The notes under the pieces were generated by a model that saw nothing but the letters and a program-made list of their open reading frames with translations, was not told where the DNA came from and made no database searches. This document shows, piece after piece, positions 7,211 through 8,182 of a DNA stretch of 8,182 nucleotides (positions are counted from its first letter, which is position 1; every line of letters starts with the position of its first letter). The stretch lies in the NCBI GenBank assembly GCA_031275075.1, contig JAISPI010000115.1, positions 1 to 8,182 on the forward strand. The letters are read 5' to 3'. A program made the position numbers and the translations under genes. The stretch is from Burkholderiales bacterium (GTDB taxonomy: Bacteria > Pseudomonadota > Gammaproteobacteria > Burkholderiales > Casimicrobiaceae).

Positions 7211-7607
7211 TAATGCAGTTGTCGGGTTGCGGCGTTAAGTTCCCCTCTCCCGCTTGCGGGAGAGGGGTAGGGGAGAGGGCGGAACGAATACGCTCCAAAA
7301 CAGCCTCTGTCTCTGACAGACATTCATTATTCCAGAAACGCAATACTCGATAACCGCAGCGCTCCAGGTAGCGCGTTCTTTCCTGATCGTGAACCATACG
7401 TTCTTGGTGTTGACCACCGTCAAGTTCGATCACAAGCTTTTCATTCGGCGCAACGAAATCGACAATATAAGAACCCATGGGCTTCTGGCGCTTAAACTTC
7501 ACGCCTCCGAATCGTTTCCCGCGTAGATAAAACCAAAGTGTTTTCTCCGCATCGGTCAAGTTCTTGCGCAGTGTTTTGGCTTTTTGCAATGGCCTGGCGG
7601 TAATCAT
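7194..7607 (-). CDS. DUF559 domain protein, VSR-like endonuclease fold
   Basis: This is a small protein of 137 residues with the DUF559 domain (Pfam PF04480), related in fold to very-short-patch-repair and restriction-type endonucleases. Conserved acidic residues are visible: E21 in NLTDAEKTLW, D50 in YIVDFVAP, and E61/D63 in VIELDGGQHQ. GYRVLRFWNNE at 85-95 is the usual C-terminal core strand. The activity is predicted, not shown. The core ends near residue 110. The tail (LSPTPLPQAGEG onward) is translated from inverted repeat A and flanking DNA. The start chosen is ATG at 7605-7607, which overlaps the stop of the truncated selB copy as ATGA. A GTG at 7623-7625 would add six residues, with GGGGAGAGGG from repeat B as its ribosome site. 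The stop overlaps the selB start as ATGA. It interrupts selA-selB, a position unrelated to Sec synthesis. Confidence 0.88.
   Translation of the reverse strand: MITARPLQKAKTLRKNLTDAEKTLWFYLRGKRFGGVKFKRQKPMGSYIVDFVAPNEKLVIELDGGQHQERMVHDQERTRYLERCGYRVLRFWNNECLSETEAVLERIRSALSPTPLPQAGEGNLTPQPDNCISRVAP
7242..7279. repeat. Terminal inverted repeat A of the DUF559 unit
   Basis: The outer 26 bp form a palindrome with 12-bp arms CCCCTCTCCCGC and GCGGGAGAGGGG around TT. This is followed toward the gene by TAGGGGAGAGGG. It is translated as the tail of the DUF559 protein. Confidence 0.92.
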
Positions 7608-7783
7608 GGCGACGCTTTCTTGCACATACCCTCTCCCCCACCCCTCTCCCGCAAGCGGGAGAGGGGAAATGAAATCATCCCGCGCCGTTTTTCTTCTGGC
7701 AAGCGGTCGGTATCGGTACCGGTCAGCGCCCGCAGCAACGATGTTTTGCCATGATCGACGTGACCTGCGGTAACGAAAATCAT
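7604..7783 (-). pseudogene. Truncated selB copy (first 36 codons, then repeat-derived tail)
   Basis: The open frame is 59 codons. Residues 1-36 are identical to SelB 1-36, including the P-loop GHVDHGKT and ending at RRGM. The next residues (ISFPLSRLRERGGGEG...) come from repeat B and its flank, and the frame stops at TGA 7604-7606. Lacking switch II, the TKID guanine-specificity motif and the rest, it cannot act as SelB. It lies 54 bp after selA, which is where the ancestral selB start would be expected. Its stop overlaps the DUF559 ATG, so it may now serve as a leader peptide that carries ribosomes from selA into the inserted gene. That role is inference. Confidence 0.85.
7629..7666. repeat. 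Terminal inverted repeat B of the DUF559 unit
   Basis: This is the reverse complement of repeat A at 37 of 38 positions, with the 26-bp palindrome again on the outside. On the minus strand it encodes the end of the truncated SelB copy. It also supplies a purine-rich sequence (GGGGGAGAGGG) just upstream of the DUF559 starts. Confidence 0.92.
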
Positions 7784-7796
7784 GGAGTCACTTTGC
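7675..7796. repeat. 122-bp direct repeat, copy 2 (selA side)
   Basis: This is the partner of 7089-7210. It begins 8 bp beyond inverted repeat B and ends where the two leaders stop resembling each other. The four coding differences are CAT/CAC, ACG/ACA, GGC/GGT and CCC/CCA. Confidence 0.95.
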
Positions 7797-7798
7797 CA

Positions 7799-7809
7799 GG
7801 GGGAGAGGG
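7799..7809. repeat. Partial third copy of the GGGGGAGAGGG repeat word
   Basis: The 11 bp GGGGGAGAGGG, followed by T, match the inner end of repeat B read on the minus strand. They stand alone, without the 26-bp palindrome, three bases beyond the duplicated selB segment and within the original selA-selB gap. Confidence 0.55.
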
Positions 7810-7837
7810 TGTTCGCACAACGGGTAAGAAAAACACA

Positions 7838-8182
7838 CTAGTCGGAAAGATGGTTCATTAAAGAACCCGCTGCAGTACGGAACGCTGCCATCAATTCGTT
7901 TTCATCGTCGAGACAACGCAAGTCGAGCCACAGGCGGTTGTCGGTGATGCGGCCAAGAATCGGTTTCGGTTGCGCGTGCCAGAGAGACGCCAATGCCTCC
8001 AGTGTGCGGCCACGGCCATCGCGGGCGGTGAAGGTCAGCGCATGGCTTGGAAGGGTGTTCATCGGCAAAGCGCCGCTTCCAATTTGCGACAAACACGGCG
8101 CGTTGTCGATGTGAAACGAAGCGCCGTACAGATTCCGGCATTCCGGCAGCAAACGTTCGGCTGCTTGAGCCATGTCCGATGG
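7838..8182 (-). CDS. selA: L-seryl-tRNA(Sec) selenium transferase SelA (C-terminal part only)
   Basis: SelA is a PLP enzyme that converts Ser-tRNA(Sec) to Sec-tRNA(Sec) with selenophosphate. Only the last 114 residues are in the window; the PLP-binding lysine lies beyond the right edge. The visible part carries family signatures: CLSQIGSGALP, LPSHALTFTARDGRGRTLE, PILGRITDNRLWLDLRCLDDE. The frame is open through the right edge, so the internal ATG at 8173 is not the start. The stop is TAG at 7838-7840. Downstream on the same strand come the truncated selB copy, the DUF559 gene, intact selB and selC, which together form a disturbed selA-selB-selC arrangement. Confidence 0.96.
   Translation of the reverse strand, partial: PSDMAQAAERLLPECRNLYGASFHIDNAPCLSQIGSGALPMNTLPSHALTFTARDGRGRTLEALASLWHAQPKPILGRITDNRLWLDLRCLDDENELMAAFRTAAGSLMNHLSD

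Larger units (their letters stand above)
7242..7666. mobile_element. Putative 425-bp element: DUF559 gene core between terminal inverted repeats
   Basis: Two 38-bp sequences, 7242-7279 and 7629-7666, are inverted copies of each other with one mismatch. Between them lie 349 bp that encode the DUF559 core and look richer in A+T than selA and selB. No transposase is present and no short target-site duplication flanks the repeats. The 122-bp direct repeats of selB lie outside both ends instead. I infer a mobile or hitch-hiking unit that uses the nuclease or host repair. Such GGGAGAGGG repeats are common near DUF559 genes from my general knowledge of proteobacterial genomes. A chance association of repeats and gene remains possible. 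Confidence 0.55.

Noticed and set aside
7604..7606. UGA at the end of the truncated selB frame as a possible selenocysteine codon
   Set aside because: No selenoprotein context such as a redox motif is seen around it, I found no convincing SECIS-like hairpin just downstream, and it overlaps a start codon in a normal ATGA coupling arrangement.
7597..7607. Similarity of the DUF559 start (ATGATTACCGCC) to the selB start (ATGATTTTCGTTACCGCA)
   Set aside because: It would need a 6-bp gap and covers too few bases to rise above chance.
7232..7675. Short target-site duplication directly flanking the 38-bp inverted repeats
   Set aside because: The bases outside the two ends (GTTAAGTT and AAATGAAA) do not match directly or inverted.

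Overview
The window looks like chromosomal DNA of a mid-to-high GC proteobacterium, most likely a betaproteobacterium. This is inferred from the wording of DnaA (for example the IYGGVGLGKTHLIQAIGNH stretch) and of PanB, PanC, PanD, SelA and SelB. No 16S rRNA or other taxonomic marker is present, so the genus is not called.

Layout, left to right. (1) Positions 1-1373, minus strand: dnaA, the replication initiator, running off the left edge and probably starting at a TTG codon. (2) Positions 1374-1681: a divergent intergenic region of 308 bp with no recognisable DnaA box. (3) Positions 1682-3873, plus strand: panB, panC and panD, a complete set for pantothenate synthesis (hydroxymethylation of ketoisovalerate, condensation with beta-alanine, and beta-alanine formation from aspartate). 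(4) Positions 3941-4996, plus strand: a YeeE/YedE-family membrane protein of the selenium-associated type. (5) Positions 5018-8182, minus strand: a selenocysteine locus read selA - selB - selC. SelA makes Sec-tRNA from Ser-tRNA, selC is that tRNA with a UCA anticodon, and SelB delivers it to UGA codons. The yedE gene converges on selC, so one stretch holds a probable selenium importer and three of the four core Sec genes (selD is not in the window).

The unusual part is the selA-selB junction (about 7089-7837). A small gene for a DUF559 (VSR-like) endonuclease sits between 38-bp terminal inverted repeats that match at 37 of 38 positions. The 5' end of selB occurs twice, as a 122-bp direct repeat: once as the start of the intact selB and once on the selA side of the nuclease. 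The selA-side copy is a 59-codon remnant ending in repeat-derived sequence. All four differences between the two copies inside the coding part are synonymous. The remnant overlaps the nuclease gene by ATGA, and the nuclease gene overlaps intact selB by ATGA. The structure therefore resembles a nuclease-bearing insertion that rebuilt selB and kept it translationally linked to the operon. Removing 586 bp would restore a simple selA-selB junction.

The 180 bp between selB and selC hold three further repeat-like structures and no gene.
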